The position numbers were made by a program, and so were the translations under genes. The notes under the pieces are model-generated. The model saw only the letters and a list, made by a program, of their open reading frames with translations. It had not been told where the DNA came from and ran no database searches. Of a stretch of 64,000 bases of DNA, positions 12,286 through 24,284 are shown piece after piece. Source of the DNA: Tetrahymena elliotti 4EA (lineage: Eukaryota > Ciliophora > Oligohymenophorea > Hymenostomatida > Tetrahymenidae); NCBI GenBank assembly GCA_000231825.2, contig JH720311.1, positions 694,981 through 758,980 on the forward strand. Reading direction: 5' to 3'. Numbering within the stretch: position 1 is the stretch's first letter; each line of letters opens with the position of its first letter.

Positions 12286-15200
12286 TTTTGTTAATTTTAT
12301 TTTAATATGATTTGTTTATATTTAATTAAATATTATAAAATTTGTTTTGTTATTTACGTATATTTATACTATGAACTTATTACTTAAAATTTACTTAATA
12401 AAAATTTCTAAATTTAAGGGTTTATAATTCACAATCAAAACAAAAATTTGAGAAAACCAAGGGTTCTCTATTATTACTTTCTTAGAGGTAGAGTGTTATA
12501 TATTTAGAAAAGCTTTAAGTATAGAAGATGATATGAAATTAAAATAGATGACAATTAATTGTGGTTATTATCTCTATTATTGATTTTCAATTACATTTTA
12601 ATTAAAATTTATTGACCTGAAATTTAAATAATCTATCAGAAAGCATAAGGTCACAAAAAGGTTTCATACAAAGCACAAAGTGGGTGAAAATAAGTCTAAA
12701 ATAAATAAGAAAAATACCTGAATTACTTAAATATTTTCTATTTATTTTTATTGAGATGAAACACAAAAATTGAATAAAGGTGAATATTTTTTCTTCAATG
12801 ATAAAATAATATACCACTAATTTTTTATCTGTCTTTATATACGAATGTTTTCTTTTAAATTATCTTTAATATGTATTAAAATAAATCCAAAAAGCAAAAT
12901 TAAAAGCTCCTTGTGAAACTTAAAAACATATTTGAATTGGAAAAAGTAGTTTGAAAAAAATGATTGATTTGTTTTAATCAATCGCCTTTAAGAAATTCAA
13001 AATAAAAGCACAAATATTAGTTTTAATAATGGATTAGGTGAAAATATAGTTATTTTATACAAATATATATTTTGACTCATTCGAAAGATTATGCTTGGAA
13101 AAAAAAGGGAAATATATTTTTAAATTGAAAGTAGTTTCTCATGAAAAATTTAACTTCATTTATAAAAATGCTATCAATGGCAGTTGTAACTAAGTATAAA
13201 AGAAAATCATGATTAAAGAAAATTTAAAAAGAAAATAAGAATTTATAAGGGATTTTTTACCTCTCAATAAAAATGAATATTAATTAAAGAAATTAAGTTT
13301 CTATAATTTCATTTGCTTTTTTTAAATTCAGGTTGAAAGATATCAAGTGCTTTATGTTAATATTTACTCGCTGTTAAATCCAAAATTCTTTTAGATATGA
13401 ACTAATTTTATTTTTATCAAGGTGGGTTAAACATTTTTCATCAGAATTTTTTTTCAGAAACAAATATTTAATTAATTCTATATTGATAGAGCTTGTTAAA
13501 TAAGGCAAAATTATTTTTAAAATTGAAATTATTTTCTCATATAAAATTCAATTTTGTTTTTGTAAGCTTATAAAAATCATACTTCTGCTAAACATAAAAC
13601 AAACAATAATTAAAAAATATTTAAAAAGAAAATAGGAATTTATTAGGAAATTTTAGACCTGAAAATAGATATGCGTATTAATTCAAATAACATAGAAAAA
13701 AATTAATTTGCTTTTTCAAAATTAAGGTTGAAAGCTATCTTTATTTGGTTAATATAAAAAATGATATCTTTATTCATTTTGCAAGAAATCACTAAAATAT
13801 AATTTTTACAGAATCAAATTAATATAAATGGAGTTTTATGGTATTAGCTAAATTTAAAAGAAGAAATTCATTTCTTTCTGCTAACTATTTCTATTTAATC
13901 TATTTTAAAACTTTTTTCATAAGAATTTTTTGAATCAGGAAAATATTTTTCTATTAATTTTACTAAGAAATTATATTTGCAAAAAAGAGGGAAATACATG
14001 TAAAAAAAATTAATGAAATATATGTAAACAAAAATGGGAAGTATATGATCTCATCTAAAATTAAATTTTGATTGTTTGTAAAAGAGCCACATAAATAACA
14101 CTTGCATCTGTGCATAAAGCAAAAGCATAATTAAAGAAAATTTAAAAGGATAATCAGAATTTTTTAGGGATGATTAACTTAAAAATAAATCAGTCACACA
14201 CAATTAAAGTAACTGAGAAAAAAATTCGTTTATTATAAATTAAGGTTGGAAATTAAACAGGTAAATATTAAAATACTTATGCTTATCAATTTTGTAATAT
14301 AAGTTAATAAAGTTGAATTTGCCTAAATAAAATAGATTCTCTGTAAATTGTAAGTGAAGAAATTAAAATTTTCTATTTATTTTTTATTCTAACAAATTCA
14401 GGTAAAAATCAATCCGGGATTTTATTTAATATTTTTTCACTTTGAGAGCCAATTAAATAAATATAAATGGACTTTTATGATATATATTATTCGCATTTTC
14501 TGAAAAAAAACAAAAAGAAGGTTTTTAGTTATTTTGCTAATTAATTTTATGTTAAAACATTACAAAAAAGAAGATTTATTTACCATTTTTTAACAATTAA
14601 ATAATAGATCAAATTTGCTTAAAAGAAGCAAGCACTAAGTTAATAATAATTTAGAGAGATTCAGTACACTAATTAATTATCCAAATTTAAATTTAGGATA
14701 AACTTTCCAGTGGGTTTGATTAATTTTTCAATAAAATTAATTACAAAGCTAGTTAGTATTTCAAATTTATTTCATACAAGTAACCAAATATAGTTTTACG
14801 CAAAAAAGATATACAACTAAAAACAAAATAAAAAATGAAATAATATTATTTTATTTATTCTAATATTCATTACTTTGATTTTTTGACATTAAGGTTGAAA
14901 TCTGTTAAATATTAACATTTTAATGCTTATCCATTTGCAAGAAATATTAATTGATAAAGTCCAATCTTTAGATTAGAATGATAGATGCTCTGTAAACTGT
15001 AAATAGAAATTCAATTCTTTTATTTACTTTTTAAATCAAAAAAATCAGGTAAAAAATTCAGGGATAATACATCATCTTTTTTAACTTCTTCAGTAAATTA
15101 AATTAAAAAAATAGAGTTTTATGAAAAATATCATTTACTCTCTGTAAAAGAAGATGCTTAGTTCTTTCACTAATTCATTTTAGGTTTATCAGAACTTTTA

Positions 15201-15490
15201 TTTGCCTTCTTTTGACAAAATAAAAAAGAGATCAAATTTACTTAAATGAAGTACTATGAAGGATGAAGGAAGGAGTTGGTACTGTTTTAGAGAAGACTCA
15301 ATGCATTAATTAATTATAAAAAATTAAGGTTAAAATATTCCAGTGGCTTTGATTAATTTTTTATACTATTAATTAATAGCTAGCCAGTATTTGAAGTTTA
15401 TTTCATGCAAAAGACCCATTACAGTTTTAAATAAAAGGGATGTGCTACAAAGAAAATAAAAAATAAAAGAAGATAAATGTATTGATTCTT
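12286..15490 (-). repeat. Antigen-gene upstream block, copy B
   Basis: Homologous to copies A and C, colinear from directly upstream of the antigen ATG. Internal landmarks (gtaaaag...cat...aatg...cac followed by aaagaaaatttaaaa) recur at ~13160, ~13561 and ~14077. The TATA-like gagtgttatatatttag is at 12491-12509, about 210 bp before the ATG. Homology to copy A stops near 15490 and resumes near 16950, so copy B has been split by an insertion. Confidence 0.75.
12491..12509 (-). promoter_or_regulatory. Conserved TATA-like element, copy B
   Basis: gagtgttatatatttag, equivalent to the elements at 186-204 and 20393-20411; about 210 bp upstream of the antigen start. Candidate core promoter by position and conservation only. 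Confidence 0.3.
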
Positions 15491-15499
15491 AATACATGA

Positions 15500-16940
15500 T
15501 ACTGAAAAAATAATTATCATATTTCTTCATTCAGAATTAATAGCTATTATTAGTAGTTTCAATCAATAAAATACAATAACAATATAATTGGACTCTAAAT
15601 TTTTTTTTAGTGATAGGTGATTCTTTAAATGTCAAATATGAAAGGGGAAAAGTATTAAAATATTGAAAATCTAAAAATTCATAGCACTTAAATATTTGAT
15701 TAGAAAAATACACCAATAAAATGTAATTAAATTTTATTTTGAAATAATTATTTCAAAATATTTTGTATTTTTTCCTTCTTGATAAAATACAGAAAATATT
15801 CTATTTTAGTAACTTAGATAAAGGTTCTATAGCATTCTTATGAATAAAATGTTTGCTTGCAGAATCTCCATACATATTCTTTTTATTTTATTTTATTTCG
15901 TTTTTCATTGAAGAAATTCTTTCAAAATCCCCATACTGACTCTATGATATTTAAGTCAGGGGATTTGCTGGGCCAGGATAAGACTTCAAAATTTTTATTT
16001 TTTAAATAAGTAGACACAGGACACAGCTTTACATCGGTGAGAAGTGTAGTTGTAATGCTAGAGTACTTTGAAGGTAAAATCTAGTTTATTGTTTTACAAA
16101 ATATCTGACTCAAGAATTTTTATGTACCTTTTACCTGCCAGAGTTCCAAGAATTCTTATTAAAGAGACTGGACCATTAAAACTTATGGTACCTCACATAG
16201 TGATCTCTAAGCCTCCATGGTACATCTCTTTCCGTTCAAACAATCCTTATTACATCTTAAGAAGACCTTACCTTGCTTTTTATGAGTACATTTTAGATTC
16301 ATCAGTGAAGATGATTTATTGAATATCTTCATCTGGCTACTCATCAAGATTGATTACGAATTTATATCTTGTAGAAATGTTCACTTAGGTAATATGTGGT
16401 TTTGAAGGAATAGCCTGAGCAAAGTAGCCAGCTTTATTCAGAAATTTCTGTATGGTCGACAATGAAGCAAAATTAGAATATTAGACTATTGTTTTTCTAA
16501 ATATCAACTGCAGTCAAAAGTCTAAATTTTAAATTGCTTTCTTTATCTTTTCAATTTAATCTTCTGAAAAATTCCTCTCAAATCGACTTTGTTCGGATTT
16601 AACTTACTTAACCTAGAAATGTGGTTAATCTATCAAACATATAATTAGATTTCATCTTCATCCAGTATCTATTATTCTATGATACAGAAAAACCTTTACC
16701 CTTTAATCCTAGTATCTTACCTTTTAATTATTCATTAATCTTCATTTATAATATGTAACTTTTTCTTTAATTATTTTAAGAGTCACTACTTTTTTAATTT
16801 TTATTGATTAATGTGAGAGAGTGTGTATTCTATTTTAAATCGGTCATGATGTGTATATATATTAGAGGGTCTCTAAATACAATTATCATAAATATGCTCT
16901 GATATTACTTTATCTTCTTGTATAAAGATAAAAAAAATTC
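15500..16940 (-). mobile_element. Inserted segment carrying a relict Tc1/mariner element
   Basis: This interval has no counterpart in copy A, where sequence matching 15480 and sequence matching 16960 are nearly adjacent (about 3890-3970). It contains the transposase relic at 15781-16760 plus AT-rich flanks. I could not identify matching terminal inverted repeats, so the exact element ends are uncertain. Confidence 0.6.
15781..16760 (-). pseudogene. Tc1/mariner transposase, decayed
   Basis: The reverse strand shows the DDE transposase layout of Tc1/mariner elements. First comes a helix-turn-helix-like N-terminal part, then IIFTDESKMYSQKAR with the first catalytic Asp (~16300). Next is TM-TGA-GTISFNGP, where the family has VWG, then KRYIKILESDIL, and finally SWPSKSPDLNIIESVWGF (~15920-15985), the hallmark WPxxSPDLNPIExxWG region. 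It is broken by at least two in-frame TGA codons and frame changes near 15990, 16515 and 16575. The residue expected to be the second catalytic Asp falls in LQHYNYTSHRCK, where no Asp is present. It is inactive. The + strand open frame at 16068-16322 is only its shadow. Confidence 0.85.
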
Positions 16941-17110
16941 AGGTCATAGCTTTGAATCTTATTTCTTTCTACTACATACCCCAATGTAAAATCCTTATTT
17001 TCTGAAATACAAACTTTTAAAATTTAAAAAAAGGTTATTTAACATATAAAACCCTCCCATCACTAAAAATTTGAGTTCAAAATTAACAAAAAACCCACTC
17101 GAATTACATA
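16940..17110 (-). repeat. Continuation of upstream block B after the insertion
   Basis: Matches 3950-4130 of copy A (ctac[c/t]acataccc, then aaatccttattttctgaaatac, then the ccc[a/t]cc...aactaaaaattt region). It shows that the transposon-bearing segment was inserted into a pre-existing duplicate. Confidence 0.65.
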
Positions 17111-17989
17111 ATTATAAGGCAATTTACAAATGTACATTAGTTTATAATTTTTTCTCTTTCTTAGACATTTAATTTTATCAATCTTATGGGGAAAACATGT
17201 CTCAAGCAAAAGATTTATAAAATCATAAAACCTCAAAATTAGTTTTTTATTAAAAAATGTTTTATTGTAAATTAAATTATGAATTTTTTATCAAGAGAAT
17301 TTGATGAAACTAAATTTGACAAAAAATATCAGTTTTGTTTGTATCAAAAATCATTAAAACTCAAAAATATGTATCCCTTTTAAACCTTTTTAAGTCAAAC
17401 TCTTTTTTTCTTATTTGCTTATTTTGTTGAAAATATTTTTACTACTACAAAGTAAACTTAAATATTTATCTCTTAGAGGATTAATTAAGTAATGAATAGT
17501 AACGAACATACACCATTTTAAATGATGATTGAAAATACTAACTAAAAATAAATAAATAAATCCTACTTTAAACTATGATAAAGGAAAAAGTCTTTAGATT
17601 TTAACATAAATTTTTGATAATTTTTATATTTGATTAAATTAAATTAAATTGAAACAGAGTATTTAAGAAAAATATGAATTTTTTATTGAAAATAAATACT
17701 TTAAAAAATATTTTACAAAAAAATTTTTAATTAATTAGATAGATATTCTATTGTTTTGAATAATTTTTTTATTTTTAAATGGCAAATACAAGTTGTATTT
17801 ACACTTCTTAGAAATTATTTCAATAATTGTGTGTAGATTATTATTAAATTTTACTAGAAAACATTAAGGTTTTGTAACCAGCATCATCTAATTTTAGCAA
17901 TTTAAAATACTCTAAAAGTCTCAAATTGTATTTTGTAAATAGTATTTGGTAAGATAATAATTGAGTATTAAAAATTGAAAATCTTTAAT
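17111..17989. other. AT-rich region without a recognisable gene
   Basis: Low-complexity AT-rich spacer between the copy-B remnant and the 3' flank of the second antigen gene. No convincing exon seen on either strand. Confidence 0.5.
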
Positions 17990-18179
17990 CATTCTTTTAA
18001 AATAGTCAAAATAAAATGGTATCAAAAACAAAATTAAGAGTAAATAGTTATCAAATAAATCAATCTTTAAATCATTAATACAAATAATATGTAAAACATA
18101 TTTATTTCTAACAGACAAAAATTAATTTTATATAAATATTTGTGTTTAGTTAAATTTAGTATTTTTAAATCAGCTGATC
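17990..18179 (-). repeat. Shared 3' flank of antigen genes, copy 2
   Basis: Counterpart of 10681-10893 behind the first antigen gene, with the same ctaacagacaaaaatta and gtatttttaaatca landmarks. Confidence 0.7.
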
Positions 18180-20210
18180 TCAAAAAATGATCAATATACT
18201 GAAAAGCAAAGATAATAAAGGAATTAAAATGTATGAAGATGTAGTAGTAGTATCAGCGAAGGAGTCTTGGCAAACATTTGTTGTTGATCCAGCAGGTGCA
18301 GTTTATCCAGATGGACATGCAGTACATCCACTAGTTGCTGTTGAACTTGAAGTTCCATAAAAATTAGCTTAGCATTAGCAAACTGGACTAGCATCGCTGC
18401 TGTATTAAGCATTAGGATCATTACAACTACAAGCAGGTGCAGTGGATGAGTTATTGTTTGTAGCATTGATCGAATCAAAGCATGAGTTACAAGCTGCAAT
18501 AGTATTAGCTGAAGTTGCTTATATGGTATAAGTTGTTTAACCAGGGCACTATATGCAGCTTGAAGCAGTGTTACCAGTACCATAGTATCCAGGATTGCAG
18601 AAACAAGATGGGGGGTTAGCTCCATTATTATTAGCATTAGAGTCTAGACATGAAGTACAAGCAGTTATGTCATTAGTAGAGGTAGCTTAAACAGTGTAAG
18701 TAGTACCAATAGGACATATGCTACAACTATTTGCAGAACTGCCAGATCCATAATATCCAGGTTTACAGAAGCAAGATGGAGGATTATTACCATCACTAAT
18801 AGCGTTAGAGTCAAGACATGTAGTACAAGCAGTTGCATCATTAGCAGCAGTAGCTTATAAAGTATAAGTAGTACCACTTGGACATTAGCTGCAACTAAAT
18901 GGAGAATTACCAGATCCATAATATCCAGGTTAACAAAAACAAGAAGGGGGGTTTTAGTTATTGTTATTAGAATTAGAGTCAAGACATGAAGTACAAGCAG
19001 TTACATCATTGGCAGCAGTTGCTTATGTAGTATAAGTAGTACCATTTGGACACTAGTTGCAACTATTTGCAAAACTACCAGATCCATAATATCCAGGTTA
19101 ACAGAAACAAGATGGGGGGTTAGCTCCATTATTATTAGCATTAGAGTCAAGACATGAAGTACAAGCTGTTATGTCGTTAGTAGAGCTAGCTTAAGAAGTG
19201 TAAGTAGTACCACTTGGGCATTAGGTACAACTACCTGCAGCTTAACCAGATCCATAATATCCAAGATTGCAGAAACAAGATGAGGGGTTCTAGTTATCAT
19301 TATTAGCATTAGAGTCAAGGCATGAAATACAAGCTGTTATATCGTTAGTAGAGGTTGCTTAAGTAGTATAAGTAGTACCATTTGGGCATGAGGTACAACT
19401 ACCTGCAGCTTAACCAGATCCATAATATCCAAGTTTACAGAAACAAGATGGGGGGTTTTAGCCATTGTTATTAGCATTAGAGTCGAGACACGAAGTACAA
19501 GCAGTTACATCATTAGAAATGATAGCTTATGTAGTATAAGTAGTACCACTTGGACATTAACTACAACTATTTGCAGTACTGCCAAATCCATAATATCCAG
19601 GATTGCAGAAACAAGATGGGGGGTTAGCTCCATTATTATTAGCATTAGAGTCAAGGCATGAAATGCAAGCTGTTACATCATTAGAAGCAATAGATTGAGT
19701 AGTATAAGTAGTACCACTTGGGCATTAGGTACAACTACCTGCACCTTAACCAGATCCATAAAGTCCAGGATTGCAGAAACAAGATGGGGGGTTAGCTCCA
19801 TTATTATTAGCATTAGAGTCAAGACATGAAGTGCAAGCTGTTACATCATTAGTAGAGCTAGGTTAAGAAGTGTAAGTAGTACCACTTGGGCATTAGGTAC
19901 AACTACCTGCAGCTTAACCAGATCCATAATATCCAGGTTTACAGAAACAAGATGGAGGGTTTTAGCCATTGTTATTAGCATTAGAGTCGAGACATGAAGA
20001 GCATGAAGTTACATCAGTAGCGGAAGATGCATCAACTGAATTAGTACCATTAGGACACTAAAGACAAGATCCTGAGCTATTATTATCTGAAGAATTACCA
20101 TAATATCCAGCCTTACAGAAGCAATCAGTACCTTAAGCATTTGCATCACCACAAGCATTTATACATGTAGAGAGAGTAAGAATAGCAAAAGCTAAATAGA
20201 ATTATTTCAT
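18180..20210 (-). CDS. Cys-repeat GPI-type surface antigen (immobilization-antigen-like)
   Basis: Start ATG 20210-20208, TGA 18182-18180; 676 residues, no introns, many TAA/TAG read as Gln. Signal peptide MKQFYLAFAILTLSTCINAC. A first Cys module (DCFCKAGYYGNSSDNNSSG...) is followed by about nine ~57-residue repeats with C-x-CKPGYYGSG, CPSGTTYTT and C-x-x-CLDSNANN motifs. A distinct last module (CSCNDPNAQYSSDASPVCQC) leads to the hydrophobic tail YILIPLLSLLFSILIIF, a GPI-anchor-type signal. The expected product is a lipid-anchored coat protein on the cell surface. It is longer than its paralog at 10894-12285 but shares both ends nearly identically. Several repeats share long identical stretches with each other and with the paralog, which suggests recombination. 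Expression may be switched among paralogs as known for ciliate i-antigens; that is inference. Confidence 0.9.
18560..19990 (-). repeat. Tandem ~171-bp coding repeats in antigen gene 2
   Basis: About nine units marked by (a/g)aacaagatgg at roughly 18603, 18772, 18938, 19098, 19273, 19440, 19610, 19785 and 19950, spaced 165-175 bp. The string gatggggggttagctcc recurs exactly in several units here and once in gene 1 (~11308). Confidence 0.9.
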
Positions 20211-23200
20211 TTTTGTAAATTTTGTTTATATTTAATTAAATATTATAAAAATTTGTTTTGTTATTTATCTATATTTAAACTATGATATTAACTATTACTG
20301 AAAATATACTTTGTAAAAAATCTTTAAATTTAAGGGTTAATAAAAAAATTTTAGAAAACGAAGGGGTTATCTTGATTAATTTCTGGGAGATAGAGTGTTA
20401 TATATATAAAGAGAAAAAAAGCCTTTAGATTAAGAATTGAAGAAGGTGATTTGATTAAAATAGATAAAAATTAATTGCAGCTGGTCTTGGTCTTTATTAT
20501 TGATTTTTAATTCCCTTTTACTTAAAATTTTTGACCTGAAATTTAAATAATCTATCGTAATACATAAGATCATAAAAAGTCTAAGGAAACTATTAATTAA
20601 TTTGACAAAGTCAATAAAATCTGTTGAAAAAGAATATTAAAAATACCTGAATTTACTTTAATATTTTGGTTTACCACTAGTTTTTTATTGCTTTGATTTA
20701 TTTTTTTTTAAAACTATCTTTAAGATGGATTAAAATAAATCCCATTAACAAAATTATAAGTTCTTGTAAGAAATTTAAAAACATATTTGAATTAGAAAGA
20801 GTAATCTTTACAAAATGATTGAATTTATTTTTATGATTCTCTGTATACGGAAATTCAAAATAAAAACACAAATCTTAATCTTAGTATTTTATTAGGTGAG
20901 TAAAATATTTAGACTAATTTTAAATAGATCATACCTATATGCTCAAATAAGGGAGATATATTTTTAAACTAAAAATATTATTTTTTTAAAATCTAATTTT
21001 GTTTGTAAAAGCAGTCTAAAATCAACAGTCTTAACTAAACATAAAACAAAAGCGGGATTCAAAAAAATTTAAAAGAAAATTAGAATTTATTCGGGGTTTT
21101 TAGTCTAACAAGTAAAATGAGGCTTAATTAATTCAAGAAACATAGAAGAAATTAAGTTTCTAAAAATTAATTTGTTTTTTAAAAATTAATGTAGAAAGTG
21201 ATCAAATAGAATAAGAAATATAAATCAATAAAATGTAATTTTTAGATAAAACAACTACTATTTAAATGAAGAAACTCTAAATTCTTATTTAATTGCTATT
21301 CTAAAATATTCTGGTTAAAAATAATATTGGAGATTTTTTTATCTTGTTTAACTTAATTCGTAAATCAAATAAATATAAATGAAATTTTGCATTAATATGT
21401 TAAGTTAGTAGCTAAATAATTTTATTTGATCTTCTTTAAAATATTTTTCATTATCATTTTTTTGTATTCATAAAAATATATCTTGTCTATTTTATATTCT
21501 TAAATTTAAAATATGCTGTCATTTTTGCTTATAAAAGTACCATGAAAAAATAGAAATGGCACTTGTGATTAAGCATAAGAAAAATCTTAATTAAAGAAAA
21601 TTGAAAAACAATATTATATTTTTAAGGATTATCAACCTAAAAATGTGAATCAATTAAATGTAGAAAAATTCAGCTGCTTTCAGTTTTTAACTAAGGTTGA
21701 AAGTTATTAGTTATTTTACAAATTATGTGCTTATTCATTTTGTAAGAAATTGGAATCAATAGATTATAATTTTTAGATATATAGAGATTCAGAAATGTAT
21801 AAATTCAAATATATTTATTTAATTATTAAAACAAAAAATTCAGGGTATTTTTTCATCTTTTTTGTTATTTTTTAAGTAAATATAATTAATGTAAATAGAG
21901 TCTAATCTTAATGTTATACAATCTTTATTTCATATAAATGAAGAAATCCATTCATTTAGATAACTACTTTTATTTAACCTAGGTTAAATCGCTTTTCTTT
22001 AGAATTTTATTAATCTGTAAAATATTTTTCTACTTACTTTTTAAAGATAATAAATGTAAAAAAGAGGGAAATATATTTTTAAATTGGAAATATGCTCTCA
22101 TTAAAAATTCCATTTTGTTTGTAAAAATACCATATAAATGGAACTTGCATGAACTCTTAAAACAAAAGGTTATTAAAAAATTTAAGAATAAAATGAGAAC
22201 TTTTTAGGTATTATTAACTTAAAAATGCCAAATAATTTGAAGAAATGTAGACAAAAAATTAAAAACCTATAATTTATTTTTTTTTAAATTGAGGTGGAAA
22301 GTTAATCGTTCTTCCTTCTTAGTATCATAAAATTTATGACTACTCCTTTTGAAAGTAATTTAAATAGATTAAGTTGAATTTTTAGATAAAATAGATAGAT
22401 TTCTATTAATTGTAAATGAAGAAATTAAATTGCTTTATTTAATTTTTTATTAAAATTCAGGTTAAAAATAATTCTGATATTTTTTTAACATATTAATTAA
22501 ATCAAATTAATATACATGGAGTTTTATAATTTATGTCATTTCATTCATAGTATCTTTAAAAAAGAAGATATTCAGTTTTTTAGCTAATTAATATTAGGTT
22601 AAAACATTACGTTTAGAGTTTTTATTAACCATCTTTTCATAAATTAAAAAATAGATCAAATATACTTAAAAGAAGTAATATGAAAGATTAGTAAAAACAG
22701 AGATTCATTCAATATTTGAATTAATTACAAAAATTTAGGTGAAAGCATCCCATAGGCTTAGATTAATTTTTACAAAATTAATTAAGAATCATATTAGTAT
22801 TTGAAATTTGTTGGTACAAATAACCAATTCCAGTTTTTATAGAAAAAGGAAATGATACCAAATAATAAAAAATGAAAAACACTTTATTGTTAATTCTTAA
22901 TATTCATAGTTTTGATATTTTAATATTTTTCTGCTTATAGTTGAATTTTTAGATAAAATAGGTACTCTATAATTTGTAAATGAAAAAATTCAAAGTGAAG
23001 TGTTTATTTCATTTTTATATCCAAAATATTTGGGTTTAAAATAATTAAAGGATTTTTTTTTGATCTTTTTTAATTTATTAAGTAAATTTACAATTAGTTT
23101 AGTTTGAAGATATCATTCACATATTGGAAAAGTAAGAAGATATTCGATTTTTCACTAATCACTTTAAGGTGAAAACATAATATATTAAAATTTATATTTG

Positions 23201-23400
23201 CCATCTTTTATTAAATTAAAAAGTCAAATTTGTTTGAATGAAACACAATGTAGGAATATTGATATTGTTTTAGAGAAAACTTAATTAATTTTTTTGCTAT
23301 TTTGACCATATTTTATTTAATTTTGATAATTTTTAATATTTTGCTAGTTAAAATATTATTTAAGGTCTTTGGATTTAATTAATTCAAGATTAGTTAACCA
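20211..23400 (-). repeat. Antigen-gene upstream block, copy C
   Basis: Third copy of the long upstream block, colinear with A and B from the antigen start codon. Conserved landmarks: tttgttttgttattta (20258), the TATA-like region, aatacctgaatttac (~20641), and gtaaaag modules at ~21005, ~21530 and ~22120. Similarity fades at about 23.3-23.4 kb, where unique sequence begins. It is the right edge of the antigen locus in this window. Confidence 0.75.
20393..20411 (-). promoter_or_regulatory. Conserved TATA-like element, copy C
   Basis: gagtgttatatatataaag, about 190 bp upstream of the antigen ATG, equivalent to 186-204 and 12491-12509. Candidate core promoter by conservation only. Confidence 0.3.
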
Positions 23401-23710
23401 ATCAAGAAAATACTTAGAAAATTAATATTTTTCATAGATGAAGAAATTAGTAGAGAATAAGAGTAATTAAATAGCTGACATTACCTCAATCTAAATATGG
23501 AAAATAACTCTACAAAAGAGAAAATTAGAAATGAATTTCAAGTAAAAGAAAAATCCTTTCATATGAAAAATTTCAGAAAATTTAAGGACAACATTTTTTT
23601 AATTTTATTAAATTTAAAGATCAATAATTATAACCATGTACTTGCTTATGTTAAATATTTTAGTAAAAATACATATTAATAGAATTCATTTATTTTGTAC
23701 ATAAATTTTA

Positions 23711-23878
23711 GGGGTGTGGCAACTATAAGGGTATATGGGGGAAATTTTAACCCCTATATCTGCCACTTATTGTAATAGTAGTTAGAAATAAATTTTGTGT
23801 CAAAATAAATACATTAACCCCTATATCTACCACTCTGAATGAATTTCCCCCAATATACCCCTATAGTTGCCACACCCC
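23711..23878. mobile_element. 168-bp MITE with 8-bp target duplication
   Basis: Left terminus ggggtgtggcaactata (from 23711) is repeated inverted at the right end (tatagttgccacacccc, ending 23878). The match extends to about 37 bases with one substitution and one indel. The element is flanked on both sides by the perfect 8-mer aaatttta (23703-23710 and 23879-23886). Inside are two direct copies of aacccctatatct[g/a]ccact (23749 and 23816). It has no coding capacity. An 8-bp duplication with short inverted termini is the signature of hAT-type non-autonomous elements, but the superfamily assignment is inference. It is far more GC-rich than its surroundings. Confidence 0.8.
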
Positions 23879-24284
23879 AAATTTTAAATAAATTGTTTTC
23901 AAGATTTAAAAATCAATAAATTTATTTTAATTCAATCTGTTAAAAACTTTTAGAAAAAAATTATTAAAAGAGATAAATATTGTTTCATTCATTCATCAAA
24001 AAAAAGATGTGAGTAAATAATAATTAAATGGATGGTCAAAACAAAAAAAGTAAAAAGTTTTGTTAATATTATCATCAACTTGATAGATAGATATTGACGA
24101 ATTCCAAAAACTATTCATTTACTTTTATTATTTTTTTAAAGGATTTATAAAAATATATTATTAACAACAACATTATTTGTATAGTGGTATTTAGTAAATT
24201 GAATTATTACCACTGATTTGGTCTTTACTAATTTTAAGAATTAAAAAGGAATAAAAACTAATTAATTTAATTATTTATTAATCT

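Noticed and set aside
16068..16322. 84-codon open frame on the plus strand
   Set aside because: It is the antisense shadow of the Tc1/mariner transposase relic on the minus strand.
18180..20210. CRISPR-like array because of regular repeats
   Set aside because: The repeats are in-frame coding units of a Cys-rich protein with signal peptide and GPI-type tail in a eukaryote.
23497..23679. 60-codon plus-strand ORF next to the MITE
   Set aside because: Its ciliate-code continuation runs through the MITE; composition is AT-driven, and no domain or exon structure supports it.
23711..23878. Telomere-type repeats or a chromosome breakage site at the CCCC-rich ends
   Set aside because: There is only a single ccccaa string and no tandem array; the inverted symmetry and TSD fit a MITE instead.
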